From Ulota crispa (Eukaryota > Streptophyta > Bryopsida > Orthotrichales > Orthotrichaceae), in the NCBI GenBank assembly GCA_963920765.1, contig OY987249.1:14074817-14138816 (forward strand): a stretch of DNA of 64,000 nucleotides. Direction: 5' to 3'. The position numbers were made by a program, and so were the translations under genes. Shown here piece by piece: positions 22,648 to 33,200 of this stretch; within the stretch, counting starts at the first letter, position 1; each line of letters opens with the position of its first letter. Below the pieces are notes generated by a model. The model searched no databases and was not told where the DNA came from. It was given only the letters and a program-made list of their open reading frames with translations.

Positions 22648-23921
22648 CTTGGGGGGGTCACACCCCTTTATGATTGGATACCACCTACAATAATGGAGTA
22701 ATTAAATGGGGGGTATTTAGATTCTTTAAGGTAAGCTTTTCCTCCCTTTCTTTATATAAAAAGCTACTTTAGTGTATATTAAGGTACCCTATGTTTATTT
22801 CTAAATGGTTATATGACCTAATTTTTCAGACCCCAAAAGCATCATAAGAAAAACTTATGTGTATACAATGGGTTTATAGAAGATTTTGGCCCGCAAGAAA
22901 ATAGCGTAAGAATTTAACACATAGCAAGTCCCTCAAACCAAATTTTACAAAGCAGCCTTCCTAAACCCTAATTCATTCCTAAAAATTTAGATTACCCTCA
23001 ACCACATGCATACTCAAGGAATGGCAAACAACGAGCTTTGAAGCACTGAATCCTAAAATGGAGAAGAAAAGAGGAAAGGAAGAAAACCAAGTAGATGGCA
23101 ACATGTAAGTTTAAGCGTGAACCCAAGCTTTTACTATCAAGAACTGCAAAAACAACTAAGCGGGAACGCCGACGTCCACCACCATCATTGGCAGAAGAAG
23201 ATAAGAAATCCAATCCTGAACAAGACAACAAAGAAAACAAATCCAACCCTCAACGCAAACCCCACTAAGCTCATATTCTTGCGCTTGCAAGTACAATGCT
23301 TTGAGGAAAAATCTTGTAAGGAGGATGAGAAGCTTCAATTGCACAGCACCCTTGCCGCCACTTTCAACAGACTCACATAATCCGGGGAGAGACAAATTGC
23401 AAACAAAAAGAAAGCAATCTCAAATATGAGAACCCTAAGTGTTAGAAAGAGCAACGGTAAGCTTAGCATAACAACGTGTACAAAGTCCAGCATGTAAAGA
23501 ATCCAATGTGCTTACCAGTATAAACCCTATTCTCAAGATTCCACAACAATGCCAACATTTGCCAACACACCTAACACTTCTTCAATTACCCTAGAGCCTG
23601 TTGCTGAACCCTAAACCGTTACAACCTAGAACCCGGACAAGAAAAACCATTTTTCATCCATACTACTCACAAACTCTAAACCTTACACTCATCCTACTAA
23701 ACTCCTTTAGGATAATCCTACAATTCCCACCCTTATTTTTCTACAATATTCTAAAATGCAGGATTATACACCACCCTATTTTACATATAATGAAGCAAGA
23801 CATATTTTCCTAATGCTATGTTAAATCTCAAAAAGATATAAAATTTATCTCTAATGAATAAAATTGACCCTATTTTTTATCTCACGTAGTTTACTAAAAA
23901 GTGGAGAGTGACCCCTCCAAG
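22648..23921. mobile_element. Element X with 8-bp target duplication
   Basis: 1274 bp with inverted ends CTTGGGGGGGTCAC and CTTGGAGGGGTCAC, flanked by perfect GTGAGGTT (22640-22647 and 23922-23929). An 8-bp duplication fits the hAT superfamily, although the end sequence is not a classic hAT end. The interior is less AT-rich and may hold a captured gene piece (see the ORF at 23095-23268). Confidence 0.75.
23095..23268 (+). CDS. Short basic ORF inside element X, possible captured exon
   Basis: 57 codons starting MATCKFKREPK, then a basic stretch KRERRRPPPSLAEEDKKS and a polar KENKSNPQRKPH tail. The composition (Lys/Arg-rich, then Asp/Glu/Asn-rich) differs from the AT-driven chance ORFs around it and looks like a linker of a nuclear protein. 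A good splice-donor word GTAAGT lies at 23105. Other frames continue for some distance both sides. I do not recognise the family. It may be a gene fragment carried by the transposon, or chance. Confidence 0.2.
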   Translation: MATCKFKREPKLLLSRTAKTTKRERRRPPPSLAEEDKKSNPEQDNKENKSNPQRKPH

Positions 23922-23936
23922 GTGAGGTTTATTTTT

Positions 23937-25269
23937 GGGACCAACTAGGTGGACACCCTCCAATTGCTATGCGGACACCCCCCATAGTCAAATCTATTAA
24001 AATTTGAGATTAATATTATGCTGAAATATAAAATGAAATAAAAGCAATAGTTTAGCAGACACCTATGTTTACAAGTGCTCCAAACATACAACAAATCTGC
24101 CTTGTTTGTGACACGGTCAAGAGTCAACCCAATAAATGAAGGGAGCAATTGGTTTAACTCCCAACCATGTCACAAATAGGCAAATTTGTTGTGTGTTTGC
24201 AATGCTTATAGATGCAGATGTATGCTAAAGTATTGCTTTGATTTATTTCATATTTTAGTGTAAAAATTATCTCAAATTTAACCCCTAAAGGCTTTTGACT
24301 ATGTTTTCATCAAAACTACCCCAAAATCGCCATTTGTAGTGCAAGTATCAAATTTTAGATAAAAATTATTTTTGGACACATCTAATTGTAAGATCTTGTA
24401 GTACACTAGTATCCAAAGATGTGGAAAAAAAATTCAGAATTTGAATTGACAAAAAGTTGTTTTTTGCCCCTGCAAAAATTTGGGCAGCTACACTTCACAA
24501 GGTCATATTTGTATGAAAAAAGCTTCAAAATGGTTGTAATTTTTTGTGTTCATTCTTCAAGGCAAGTCAGGTAAACATTTGAAAATTTTCAAATCATTTG
24601 GAAATGTACAACATATAGGAAAAAAATAGTAAGTAAAAAAAAATAGAGAATGATACAAAATACTAAATTGTTAAGAATTTAATTATGAAAAACAAAAATT
24701 CCAATCCCAATGGTCAAAATGTTGTAATAAACAATGTACATACTTTGGCTTTATTTATTTTCCAAAATATTAAAAGTTGAGTAAAATATAGGACTTAAAA
24801 GTTTTTTTTAGAGTAGGGAATCCATAACTGCCCGCAAATAGAATCTCCTCATAACTTTCATCTCATTGATGAAAATTGAATGATTCAAAGCTTCCCAAGG
24901 AAATGTATATATATATATATATATATATATTTAAAGAACCAATTTCAATAAACAAAATTCAAAAAACGTAATTTTAAAAAAAGTTTTTTGAGCTGCCCAG
25001 GCTGCTCCCCAAACAAAGAAAACTACATATCATGAAATAACTTTTGAACCATGAAGTCACAAGTTATGAAATTTGTTGGGCCTTAAAGCTACTCCTTGGA
25101 CACATCATGTGTGAAAATTTCAAAAAAAAAAAATGAAAAATCCATTTGTAGTGAGTTGCCCAAAATTGCTATGTTGCCAAAAAACATTGTTTGGGCCTTT
25201 AGGGATTAATAGATTTGACTATGGGGGGTGTCCGCATAGCAATTAGAGGGTGTCCACCTAGTCATTCCC
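23937..25269. mobile_element. Hairpin element E, copy 1, split by D3
   Basis: Inverted ends GGGACCAACTAGGTGGACAC and GGGAATGACTAGGTGGACAC with arms containing GTTTGTGACACGGTCAAGAG and complements. Flanks TTATTTTT on both sides (23929-23936, 25270-25277), an 8-bp duplication. The intact copy at 56148-56544 shows the element without D3. Confidence 0.8.
24282..25205 (+). mobile_element. TTAA-type element, family D, copy 3
   Basis: 924 bp between TTAA (24278-24281) and TTAA (25206-25209). Ends CCCCTAAAGGC and TCCCTAAAGGCCC inward. The other E copy reads AAATTTAATAGATT across this point (56484-56497), a clean empty site with one TTAA. A (TA)n run lies at 24907-24930. Non-coding. Confidence 0.85.
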
Positions 25270-26018
25270 TTATTTTTTCCATGTAGAAGACCAAGTTAGG
25301 TATGTGTGGGAGAATTTTCAAATCAATTGGAACTATATAACACATGGAAAAAAATAGTAAATAAAAAGAAGTAAAAAATGAGTCAAATCACTAAATTGTT
25401 AAGAATTTAATTATTGAAATGAAAAATGCAAATCCCAATGGTTATGATGTTGTAATAAACAATCTGTTTCCTTAGGTTTAGTTTTCTTTCCAAAATGTTG
25501 AAAATTGTGGAAAATAATGGACTTCAAAGTTTATATTAAAGTAGAGAATCTATAACTGCTCACAAATTAAAACATCTCATAACTTTCATCTCATCAATTG
25601 AAGTTGAATGATTCAAAGCTTCCCACATATGAAAAAATCTAAAGAACTAATTTCAGATTTCTATTTTTAGAAAACACAATTTTTGAAGAAGTTTTTGGGT
25701 TGCCCGGATTCCCCTCCCTCCCTTGGGCAGCAGAAATTTTTGCATAACTTCTTTGTCAAATGTTAGAATGAAGAAAAAATTAAATACCTGCATAGGTCTT
25801 GGAATTCCCCACCTTCAATAAAAGTTCAAAAAAATCACAAAAATTAAATTAGCTATAGGTACATGCCTGAAATCCATTTGTCCCTTGGGGAGACAACTAA
25901 ACCTTTAAGAATTAACTCATCAATAACAATAATAAATTTTTGAAGAAAAATGTTAGACCTTCCTAGACTGTGAGCGCAATTAGGACCTAATGCTTTTAGA
26001 GCCTCCTACCTTACTGAG

Positions 26019-26309
26019 TTAGTGTGCAAGTTCAGCGACCCTTCCAGCGGATAACTCTGACACAACCCAAATATTGCGACACGAAGGTGAAGATTGAGTC
26101 ACGGGCAAGGCTCCGCTGACAGCAATGACGACGATGACGACGCCCGGCTCGGGACCGAGAGTGTACGTCTCTGTTGTACTCTGAAGCTCGACGTCACCTT
26201 TCGCTTTTGCAGGTGACGTCATTTTCAACACCACACTCGCTTCTACTCCTAGAAACTTGTTGCAATCTGCAGGCACATTTGTCAATAGCACTACATGTCT
26301 CCCTTGCAC
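26019..26309 (-). CDS. Unrecognised 96-codon ORF upstream of the GDSL gene
   Basis: Starts MQGRHVVLLTN and continues with VPADCNKFLGVEASVVLKM, then a Val/Ile-rich stretch VVIVVIAVSGALPV near residues 57-70. The region is distinctly GC-richer than its surroundings (several GACGACG runs), as coding or promoter sequence would be. I know no family with this pattern. It lies 900 bp from the start of the GDSL gene, head to head, so it might equally be part of its upstream region. Confidence 0.2.
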   Translation of the reverse strand: MQGRHVVLLTNVPADCNKFLGVEASVVLKMTSPAKAKGDVELQSTTETYTLGPEPGVVIVVIAVSGALPVTQSSPSCRNIWVVSELSAGRVAELAH

Positions 26310-26581
26310 TCATCCACTGCATACAGGAAATAGATTTCACTAAAGCATTGATTTCCCTTGCTTGAGCAATTTCACCTATGACCCAACGGCTCTTAGTAAC
26401 TAGGCTCAGTTTAGTTCAGACTAGGAAATGGACAAGATTCACGAACATTTCATTAGCCAGTTTGAGAGTTCTGTCCACTAGAGCTTTCACAGCACAGCAT
26501 ACAGTTGGTAGATGATAAATTGATAATATCATGTCATCATCCATTCCCGTCAAAGTTGAAGAGGAGTTCACTTATAATGTA

Positions 26582-26804
26582 GTGGACAAGATTTAGGGTC
26601 GCCTCTCAAGGTGACCCCAAATCTTGTCCTTTGTACAAAACACTCTCTCTCATTTCATGTGGGGTAAAGACAAAATCATATTAAGTGGGGACAAAACTAC
26701 ATTTTCCAATGCCTAATGCAAAACCTTCTGCTGAAAGGCCAAAATCAATGATGACATGACAATTTCCCACCAAATGAAGGTGGACAAAACACCATTTTGT
26801 CCAC
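26582..26804. repeat. Possible small MITE or hairpin pair
   Basis: GGACAAGATTTAGGGTC..GACCCCAAATCTTGTCC forms a hairpin at 26584-26629 with one bulge, and GTGGACAAAAcaccaTTTTGTCCAC forms a second at 26780-26804. GTGGACAA words at the outer edges face each other. It lies in the upstream region of the GDSL gene. Confidence 0.4.
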
Positions 26805-27203
26805 AAGGACGTCCACGGGCCTTCGTATCTAAGATCAAGTTTGGGTTTAAGAGCAAATTGAACGTTTTGATCAAGATGCAAATTCCAGTTAACTGATAGC
26901 GAAGACTAGTACCTGGTGAGGCCGCAATGGTACACTAGTAGGCTCTGGGCAATTCGACCAGTTGCACATACCTCCAACTTTATCTGATGATATGGAATGG
27001 GCCATTCCTGCAGCTTGCTTCCAATTCACAGGTTCAATCACTTCAATTCTGTCTTAGTCGGAGTGTAAAGCATGGATCAAATTTCCATAAGGGCAGCTGC
27101 TGCTGCTAGGCACAAAAACTTCAAAGAGCTAGAACATTGCTATACAGCCATAGCTCGCCCATTCACGAGCATATCAAACCTACACTGATAATTTCCTTCT
27201 GAG

Positions 27204-30200
27204 ATGTATTCTGCAATGATGTGGTCGACCAGGAGGCGGGTGGTAGTGTTCGGACTATTGATGAGCGCCATCGTCGAGTATTGTCCTGCAACAGGAGCAA
27301 CTAACGAGGCGAATTATTCCTTTCAGTGCCCACAAGCGATCTTGACATTCGGAGACTCGTATTCTGATACGGGAGAGTTGACGCAAGCGTACACTGGAGT
27401 TCCGGGCTTCGACAATTTGGAGAAGTACCCGTATGGCATCACCTACTTCGGTGGTCCTAGTGGACGAGCGAGTGACGGACGGGTCATCATCGACTTCTTG
27501 TGTTAGTGATTCATTGCAGACTTCGAATTCTTCATTTAAATCTCGCAGTTTCTTAGAGCTCTTAGATTTATGGGAAAACTTGATGGATACCCCTGAAGTT
27601 TGCAATATTTGTACAGATACCCCTGAATCTTCAGAAATTGCACAGATATCTTTGGACCATGTTTTTTGGGCATTTATTTGATGTGCTTGTTACTTCCTTC
27701 ATGACCATGACCAATGTTGAAGAAGGGAGTGCAATTAAACAAAAAAGAAGCAAATGTGTGTACAAAAAAAGACAAAGGGAAGTTGCATGCTCAACAAAAC
27801 AAACACCTGAAAATTATGGTTTAAGGGTATTTGTGTAATTTCTAAAATGACAAGGGGTATCTATACAAATATCGCAAACTTCAAAGGTATCCATCAAATT
27901 TTTCCTAGTTTTGTTGGTGACGGAAGAGTGATGGTTCAATTGATTGATACGTTGGGTGCAGGTCAAGCGTTTGGGCTGCGACTCTTGGACCCTTACTTTC
28001 TTAGTGTGGCGCCTGATTTTCGCAACGGTGTGAACTTTGCGGCATCAGGATCAAGAGCAAGGCCGGAGGACATCAGTGGGACACCATTCTATTTGGGAGT
28101 GCAGGTCAACCAGGCCATCCGTTTCTATAATCAGTCCTTACGTGCACCTCTGCATACCCTAGGTGAGAAAGCACCTCTTTAAAATCATTGTTTGTAGTTT
28201 CGCATCCTTGCACCTCTTTAATGTCACCTTTTGCAGTTTCACATCCTTAGACCTCTTTAATGTCACCTTTTGTAGTTTCACATCCTTGGTTTTGGCACCA
28301 AAACCCCCAATAACCCCTAAGCGTCGTGCTAAGAAAATTTAGCATACCTCCAATTCGCGTTTTTTTTCTTGGCAAATGAGTGTTGCGCTGTCGCCTCTCT
28401 ATTAGAGATTATATGGAGGGCCTAAAACTCATCTATAGAAATCAATCCGCAACTGGCAAATTTTTGCCAAGAAAAAAAACTCTGCCTCCAATATGGAACC
28501 TTCAGCACATTCCCTCAAGTTTTAGAAAGTTGGACAAGTATTCACACAATCCAAACCGGTCATTCTAAACCCAACTATAAACCAAATGTTTCAAGCTAGT
28601 GGGATTTCAAATCCAATTAAATCTGCAAAATCCCCACTGTTGGAAATCTCATATTTATTAATTTGGGTAGCGGTCCACAATATGGATTTTGGACTTTGAT
28701 GTGATTTTTTCCCAAAAAAATAAAATAAAAAATGGTTGATCCTATGAAATTGTGTCTAGCTATACTTGATGGAAAAAAAAACTCCCCAAATGGGAAAAAA
28801 CTCCAAAACTTATGGTCATTCAAAGTAAGTGGATCTAGTTGGCTCATTGCTTTAGAGCTACAAAAACCTTGCCCAATTGAGAGAAAAAAAAGTGATCCAT
28901 TACCATCCTTCTCCCTTATACATGGGAGTGTGGGCTTCCAACCCATCCCACCCAAAATTCCTCCATCCACAATGCAATGTACAATGCCTACATACACTCC
29001 CATAATAATCATAATATCAAAAATAGTAAATTCAAATATTTGGGTGCAAAATCTAGAGACTTCAAGGAACAACAAGCCGATTTGAAAATTTTGTTGGACT
29101 TTTAGCTCCATTTGAACTTGAGTGACAGACCAAAACTTGAGCATGCAATGCCTTTTTTATCTACTTTTACACCTCTAAAAACCCCATTTGACCATATTGG
29201 GCTCTTTGGTCCTTTAGGGGATGTACCCTGTACCTCATACCCCGTCTTCTGCAACGATACCCTTCAACCCTCTGTAGTATCACATACTTGGTCTCTCACC
29301 AAAACCTGTCACCTTACGCTGGACGATTGTTTCACATCCTCTGTTTTTTCACTGAACCTTAGTAATTTCTGTTATATCACATCCTTGATTCTCCCACAAA
29401 ATCCTAAATCCTTCTTTAAGCTTACAACGCCTTATTCGTTAAATTGGGAAAACGCGATTCACAAATTGCACTTCACCTTAAACCCAAAAGTTACCTTAAA
29501 CCGTTTATACGTCAGATTCAAAGGTATCAGATTTAGTCTGAGCCTCTAAAATTTTGTCCCTTGCAAATTCCTCCTCTCAAGTGAAGGCACAAACACCCAA
29601 AAAAACGCTGCCCAAACCTAAAGCTTGGTTTAAGGTGATTACCTTAAACTTAGTTTAGTCCCAAAATGGGTGTTTAGTCCCAAGCTAACAAATATGACGT
29701 TTTACTATCACATTTGTTGTTCTTCAAGAATAATATACACTAAATAATGCATTTAGGTTGCCTCAACAATTAGGTTAACTTACCCCAAACAATTATCTCA
29801 TGATTCACTAAATGGTCACTTGCAACAGTTGCAAACGTATACAACTCTCTAAATATTAGGACTTCACAAGGTTTACAGCCTTGATGTATGCCACTAGTTT
29901 GTTTTTTTTTGCAATGTCGCTAGTGACACCAAGTCCTTATGATTGTTAAAAAAATTGTTAAAATTTAATGTAATATCAATAAATATTTATGTAGTGTAAA
30001 ATGTTGAGGTGTTAGTGTGGGGCAACCTAAAAGCACTATTTAGTGTTGTTTAAAACCCTTTCCATGTTTGTCCTATTACATGTTATTATGTCCTAAGTTT
30101 TTTATATAAATTGGGCACAAAAACATTGAACAAAACACGAAAAAGACTCGAGCATCTTAGCCTGTGACACTTGTGATTCTGTGATTTGCTGGAGAGATTT

Positions 30201-33200
30201 CAACCAACAACATTGTACTCTCAAAAGTTTATAAAGCTTTATTTTGTCACAGGTTTAGGCGCCTTAACCCCAAAACGACGTTGAGGACAAATGTGTCCTT
30301 GACCAATTTTTGAAGTTAAATAAAGGGAATTGATATGTGCACACCGGGGTTGATATTTGCACACCCCTGGTGGGATAAATTATTGGCTTCTATCATCAAA
30401 AAGTTGTATTTGAGAATTTTGAATTTAGATTTGAACTTAGAGACTATGATTTAGACTAAAACCATAAAAAAAGTTGCAATTGAACAGCATTCAGTGAAAA
30501 AGCTTAGTTAGAGGGAAAGGTGTTACTTTTACTTTTGTTTGTAAAAAAATATAAGCTTTTTCATTGAATGTTGTTCAATTGCAATTTTTTTTGTGGTTCT
30601 AGACTAAATCATGGTCTCTAAGTTCAAATTTGAATTCAAAATTCTCAAATGCAGCTTTTTGATGGTAGAAATCAATACTTAACCCGCACGGGGGTGTGCA
30701 AAAATCAACCCCCCGGTGTGCACATATCAATACCCTAAATAAAACCTTCCCAAATTACTTTATTTGATAGTTTATATTTTTGATTTTTTTTTTGAAGTTT
30801 AGGTTTAGCTTCAACAATCTGATTTTACAAATGATTCATTATAATGATTTTGTACACAGGCTTCCATTGCAATCTTGACTTTATGTAGTGTTGAGGGCTC
30901 TTGGGAATGAGCCTAAAATACACTAGATCTTTTGAGAAAAAATCACATTAGAAATTCATTTAAAAAAATTGTAGAGTAGATTTTGAGAAGTCATAAATTG
31001 ATTGGGGTTATGCATGTTAGGCTCTTTAACCTCATGTTTTTTGGAGATCAAATTTTTAAATTTGGCATGTGAAAAGAAGATTGAAAGACTTTAAATCACT
31101 TTCACAGTTTTAACACCCTCATGATTAAACATTATAATCTTTCAATCCATAAGAGACATTGTTATGTTTTCTTTTCTAATGTCATCTCTAACATGTCTAG
31201 TTTGGTTTCATTTGGTTACAATTCAGAATGAATTGATACAACTTATCAAAATGTTGACTTTTTGTTCAAATTAGAACAAATTCCTAGAAGCTCAAGAAAT
31301 CCAGGGTCATTTTGGGGTTAAGCTAGTATAACATTAAAGAGGCTCAAGACCTCAGGTTCATTATTGTTTTGGTTGTTAACTGTGAGTTGTATTTTACATT
31401 GTGTTCAAAACTGGGGATGCAGTGCCAAATGCATCATCTTTCCGGAACTACGGTCTTTACTACATGGAAGATGGAGGCAACGATATCAATCGTGCTATTC
31501 AAGCAAATTCTAGTGCAGACCGAATCCGCAACATCATCATCCCAGAAGTCATTTCCAATTTCACCTTGGCCATTACTGTACGTTCAACTTATTATCTACT
31601 CTATAGTCTACTCTAGGTATATTTATTGCAATAATCATTAATTTGGGAAAAAATCCAGTTTTAGAACTTTTGCATTTCTGCCCTTGAAAGAGTATTGGTA
31701 AATACTGTTTCGAGAATCTAAAAACAAACTCCGAAAATTAAGATTTTCTCAAATTAATGACTACATTAGAAGAAAAACAAGGATAAACAATTGTCACAAA
31801 TTGTCACAATTAGATTACCATAATTACCTTGCAACTACATAAACAATTGCACAACAATTGTACAATTAAATTGTAATTGTGCAGTTGTAAGGCAGTTATG
31901 GAGATCTAATTGTTGTAATTTGTGACAAGCGTTTATGACATATTTTTCTTCTAGTGTTGTTTTCTTATTTGTACTCTGTGTTAGTTGCACCAATTTCAAA
32001 TGAGGTTTTAAGTAGTAGCTCAAATGGCCAAAACAATTGTTGGATATGCCTAAAATTTCAATTTAACTATGTCAAAATGTGGTATTTCACATGTTTTTAT
32101 GATTATAATAAAATCTCGTAGAATTTTTAAAAAAAATTTGTAGCATTTTGGTACAAATGGTAGGAGTACCCAAACAATCCAAAGGTGCGTTCAAATTCAT
32201 CCCTAAAAATTGTCAGTAAAGTCTTCATTAAAGTTCTCACTAAGGTCACATCACCTAGAAGTGAAAGAACTTCTCTTTTAGCCATAATCATATGTCCTCA
32301 CAAATGTTAGATTTTCTATAATAGATCAAATCTAAATAAGAAGCGTCTCAATATTTTATACAAAAGTCAAAATTTATTGGCAGATTTTTAAAACCCAACC
32401 TCCAATTTCAATGTCTTGCAACATTGAATATTTGGTAATGGCTAAAAAATGGGTGATGTTGGAGATTCTCTAAAGAGAATTTATGTGTCATTTGGGATTT
32501 GGTAAGGCTACCCCTGTTTTTGAAAACCTGCTTGTATTGGGGTTACCATACCATAATGCCACTCTTAATAAACAAACACACACCTTTTTACAACATTTCT
32601 TTTCATTTGGTTGACTAAAACCCATTATTTAAATTGTTTGGAATTATTTGATGCACAAGAAGAAAAACAAAAATAAACCATTGGTCCACAAGAACTAAAA
32701 ATGTTCACAACTACTATAATTGAGTCAATTTATAGTCATAATATAGTTGAATAGGATAATTGCAATCGTTGTGGACAAATCATTTAGGACATTTTTTTTC
32801 TTCTAGGGATACATTTTGACAAAGTTGTCTGTAACAATTGACTAAAATTGATGAGGTGATGTGATGTTGTAGCGATTGTATGATAACATTGGAGCAAGAC
32901 AGTTCTTCATCACAGGGTTTACCCCCTTTGGATGTACAGCATTTGCACTAGGACTTGGCTGGCCGGCTCTCAACCCTGAATATGGGCCCCTTGGAGACGA
33001 TGGATGTGCTCAAGGAGTGAACCAATTTATAAAAGAGTACAACCAAGCACTACTAAAGGAGCTACAAGCATTGCGGGCTCATTTGGTGGGATCTACCATT
33101 ATTTATGCGGACATTTATCCCTTAATCTATGACGTCATCACGCATCCCACTTCTTACGGTACACAAATCCAAAACCCATACATTGAATATTGCGTTTAGG

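Larger units (their letters stand above)
22355..25911 (+). mobile_element. TTAA-type element, family D, copy 4, split by two insertions
   Basis: Flanked by TTAA (22351-22354, 25912-25915). Its pieces are 22355-22647, 23930-23936 and 25278-25911, together ~930 bp, collinear with the intact copy at 59674-60578. In that copy the text reads CACAAAGTTGAGGTTTATTTTTTCC without interruption, showing exactly where the X and E1 elements entered. Confidence 0.8.
22221..26014. mobile_element. Outer hairpin MITE (family U) of a four-level nest
   Basis: 22221-22322 and 25916-26014 are near-identical inverted arms (words GGTAGGAGGCTCTAAAAG, CACAGTCTAGGAAGGT, TTATTGTTATTGATGAG and their complements). Element D4 was inserted in the loop, and further elements inserted into D4. 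Stripping all later arrivals leaves a ~230-bp hairpin. Only copy in the window. Confidence 0.7.

Noticed and set aside
28617-29144. 175-codon antisense ORF, with a 117-codon sense ORF over the same bases
   Set aside because: Lies in the Q element in GDSL intron 2; open frames on both strands without codon bias or domains are typical of AT-rich chance ORFs.
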